A stretch of 64,000 nt of DNA, taken from contig NZ_CP039268.1 of the NCBI RefSeq assembly GCF_009664085.1, positions 419,501-483,500 of the forward strand, given 5' to 3'. The notes below the pieces were generated by a model. That model was not told the DNA's origin and ran no database searches. It worked only from the letters and a program-made list of their open reading frames with translations. The position numbers and the translations under genes are program-made. Shown piece after piece: positions 62,283 to 64,000 of this stretch (within the stretch, counting starts at the first letter, position 1; the number at the start of each line of letters is the position of its first letter). The DNA is from Thermochromatium tepidum ATCC 43061. Its GTDB lineage: Bacteria > Pseudomonadota > Gammaproteobacteria > Chromatiales > Chromatiaceae.

Positions 62283-63380
62283 ATGAAGATTGGAATTCCG
62301 TTGGAGACTCGCCCAGGCGAGAGGCGCGTGGCCTCGACGCCCGAGGTCGTGAAGAAACTGGTCGACCAGGGGTTTGCGGTCGTGGTCGAGCGCGGCGCCG
62401 GGGTGCGTGCCGGCTATCCGGATGCCGATTACGAGGCGGCCGGCGCTAGTCTGACCGACCGTGCCGGCGCCTATGACGTCGACCTGCTGCTCAGGGTCCG
62501 CCGTCCGGACGAAACCGAGGTCGAGGCCATGCGCGCCGGCGGACTCTACATCGGTCTGCTCGAATCCTGCGGCGAGGACGCGATCCTGTCGCGCCTACTG
62601 GCCAAGGGGATGCGCGTCCTGGCGTTGGAGCGGATGCCGCGTACCTCACGCGCCCAGGCGATGGACGTGCTGTCTTCGCAGAGCAACATTGCCGGCTATC
62701 GCGCCGTGATCGAGGCCGCCGCGCGCTATGGGCGCTTCCTGCCGATGATGATGACCTCGGCCGGTTCGGCCAAGCCGGCGCGGGTGGTGGTGCTGGGCGC
62801 GGGTGTGGCCGGACTTCAGGCGATCGCCACGGCACGCCGCTTAGGCGCGGATGTCTACGCCTATGACGTGCGCCCCGAGACGCGCGAGCAGATCCTCTCG
62901 CTCGGTGCCAAGCCGATCGATCTCGATCTCGGCGAGAGCGGCGCGGGGGAGGGCGGCTATGCCCGTGAACTCTCCGACGAGGCCAAGGCGCGCCAGCAGG
63001 CCGCACTCGCCGACGTGCTGGCCAAGGCGCATATCATCGTCACCACGGCGCTCATCCCCTGCCGCCGCGCGCCTGTGCTGGTGACCGAGGACGTGGTCCG
63101 GCAGATGCGCCCCGGCTCGGTCATCGTCGATCTGGCGGCGGCCAGTGGCGGCAACTGTCCGCTCACCGTCGCCGACGCGATCGTCGAGCGTCATGGTGTC
63201 ACCCTGGTCGGTCTGACCAACTTCCCGGCCTTGGTCCCGGCGGATGCGAGCGCCTTCTATGCGCGCAACCTGCTCAATCTGATCGAGATCATGTTCGAGT
63301 GTGGCGCGTCCGGTCCGAAACTCAAGGATCTAACCGCCGACGACATCACGGCGGCCATGCTGGTCCAGGCGGTCTCTTGA
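62283..63380 (+). CDS. pntAA: NAD(P) transhydrogenase subunit alpha, soluble domain I (PntAA)
   Basis: This subunit binds NAD(H) in the proton-pumping transhydrogenase. The 365 residues start MKIGIPLETRPGERRVASTP and show VVVLGAGVAGLQAIATARRL, VYAYDVRPETREQ and VIVDLAAASGGNCPLT. It is split from the membrane part, as in Rhodospirillum rubrum, unlike E. coli where PntA is one chain. It is followed by pntAB and pntB. Confidence 0.95.
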   Translation: MKIGIPLETRPGERRVASTPEVVKKLVDQGFAVVVERGAGVRAGYPDADYEAAGASLTDRAGAYDVDLLLRVRRPDETEVEAMRAGGLYIGLLESCGEDAILSRLLAKGMRVLALERMPRTSRAQAMDVLSSQSNIAGYRAVIEAAARYGRFLPMMMTSAGSAKPARVVVLGAGVAGLQAIATARRLGADVYAYDVRPETREQILSLGAKPIDLDLGESGAGEGGYARELSDEAKARQQAALADVLAKAHIIVTTALIPCRRAPVLVTEDVVRQMRPGSVIVDLAAASGGNCPLTVADAIVERHGVTLVGLTNFPALVPADASAFYARNLLNLIEIMFECGASGPKLKDLTADDITAAMLVQAVS

Positions 63381-63399
63381 ACGACTTGCATACCCTGAC

Positions 63400-63436
63400 C
63401 CCCTTTCCCGAATCCCTCTCCGCGAGGGGGGAGGGG
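63400..63436. repeat. REP-like CCCTCTCC hairpin between pntAA and pntAB
   Basis: TCCCTC (63413-63418) can pair with GAGGGGGGA after a short loop (63424-63432), and CCCC before it with GGGG after. It is similar in style to the palindrome that hosts the IS4 element. It may be a stability hairpin in the operon mRNA. Confidence 0.4.
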
Positions 63437-63506
63437 CCAACAGCATCCTGGCCGGTTGCGTTTTTTTACTCAAGGCGCGATCCGCCTCATATCAGGAGTC
63501 ACATAC

Positions 63507-63806
63507 ATGTCTGAGGCACTCGATCCCTCGTTGATCGCCCTCTATGTCTTCGTCCTGGCCTGTTTCATCGGCTACTGGGTGATCTGGGGCGTCACGCCCT
63601 CGCTGCATACGCCACTGGTGGCGCTCACCAATGCCATCTCCGGCATCGTCCTGATCGGCGCGCTCCTGGTCGCGGGCGATCCGCAGGCCGGACTGTTGAT
63701 CCAGTCGATCGGCTTCGTCGCCGTACTGCTGGCCTCGATCAACGTCTTCGGCGGCTTTCTGGTCACGCACCGGATGCTGTCGATGTTCAAGAAGAAAAAG
63801 CACTAA
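63507..63806 (+). CDS. pntAB: NAD(P) transhydrogenase subunit alpha, membrane part (PntAB)
   Basis: The 99 residues carry three membrane helices (residues ~8-28, 38-56 and 62-85), ending KKKKH. It is part of the proton channel of the transhydrogenase. AGGAG lies eight bases before ATG. The intergenic gap to pntAA (126 bases) holds a REP-like hairpin. Confidence 0.93.
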   Translation: MSEALDPSLIALYVFVLACFIGYWVIWGVTPSLHTPLVALTNAISGIVLIGALLVAGDPQAGLLIQSIGFVAVLLASINVFGGFLVTHRMLSMFKKKKH

Positions 63807-63819
63807 GGGCGGACAGCGA

Positions 63820-64000
63820 TGGAATTCACGGTCAATCATCAGGCGCTGGCCTATCTGGTCGCGGCGATCCTGTTCATCCTCGGCCTCAAGGGGCTGACCC
63901 ATCCGGCGAGCGCGCGGCGCGGCAATCTGTACGCCATGCTCGGCATGGTCATCGCCGTCGTCGCCACCCTGCTCGCGCGTGAGGTGCAGTCCTACGGCTT
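63820..64000 (+). CDS. pntB: NAD(P) transhydrogenase subunit beta, N-terminal part (3' end outside window)
   Basis: The first ~60 codons are present: MEFTVNHQALAYLVAAILFI, then LGLKGLTHPASARRGN and GMVIAVVATLLA, typical of PntB's first two membrane helices. The rest of the proton channel and the NADP(H) domain lie beyond the window. Confidence 0.92.

Overview
The window reads as chromosome of a high-GC gammaproteobacterium. Gene orders such as ftsZ-lpxC-secA-argJ-mutT / zapD-yacG, lptD-surA-pdxA with amgK divergent, prmA-dusB-fis and aceE-aceF-lpd are gammaproteobacterial. A BicA-like bicarbonate transporter beside an orphan RbcS-like protein, plus the overall protein style, suggest an autotroph of the purple sulfur bacterial type (Chromatiaceae). 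That family assignment is inference: no photosynthesis gene lies in the window.

Layout. 1-8.3 kb: end of the division/cell-wall cluster (ftsZ 3' end, lpxC, a DciA-like gene, an M23 peptidase, secA, argJ, a Nudix/ThiE-like fusion). 8.3-14.4 kb: an accessory block in the convergent gap between mutT and yacG. It holds a solo tnpB element, a TlpA/DUF4266/DUF3570/ApbE operon and an IS4-type element. 14.4-24.5 kb: yacG, zapD, a large LOG-domain protein, yebC, panD, glgA, zwf, the BicA-like transporter and the RbcS-like gene. 24.5-25.4 kb: a graveyard of transposase remnants with the first copy of a 254-bp repeat. 25.4-43.5 kb: glnB, bamD, rluD, pgeF, a GcvR-like gene, def, prc, gshA, the second repeat copy, ppx, the pyruvate dehydrogenase operon, tgt and pdxA. 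43.5-45.1 kb: an IS66 element with an 8-bp target duplication, between surA and pdxA. 45.1-64 kb: surA, lptD, amgK, a coiled-coil membrane protein, the third repeat copy, a VWA protein, a histidine kinase, a response regulator-TPR protein, purD, an lpxA-like gene, purH, fis, dusB, a small unknown, prmA and pntAA-pntAB-pntB (3' cut).

Two observations stand out. First, a 254-bp element occurs three times with identical length. It keeps the last ~50 codons of a tnpB, several hairpins with compensatory base changes, and ends that sit exactly against ATGAA (TTCAT on the other strand). In two of three copies this ATG is the start codon of the next gene and the element supplies its Shine-Dalgarno GGAGGG. 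In the third gene junction it also supplies the stop codon of the gene before. It looks like an IS200/IS605-derived miniature element whose target choice and built-in ribosome-binding site let it sit in operons without silencing them. Second, an RbcS-family protein is encoded alone, directly after a BicA-like transporter, hinting at a link between inorganic carbon uptake and a Rubisco-small-subunit fold.

Housekeeping functions dominate: envelope biogenesis (lpxC, lptD, surA, bamD, lpxA-like, amgK), secretion (secA), central carbon and redox metabolism (zwf, glgA, aceEF-lpd, pnt), purines, and RNA modification (rluD, tgt, dusB).
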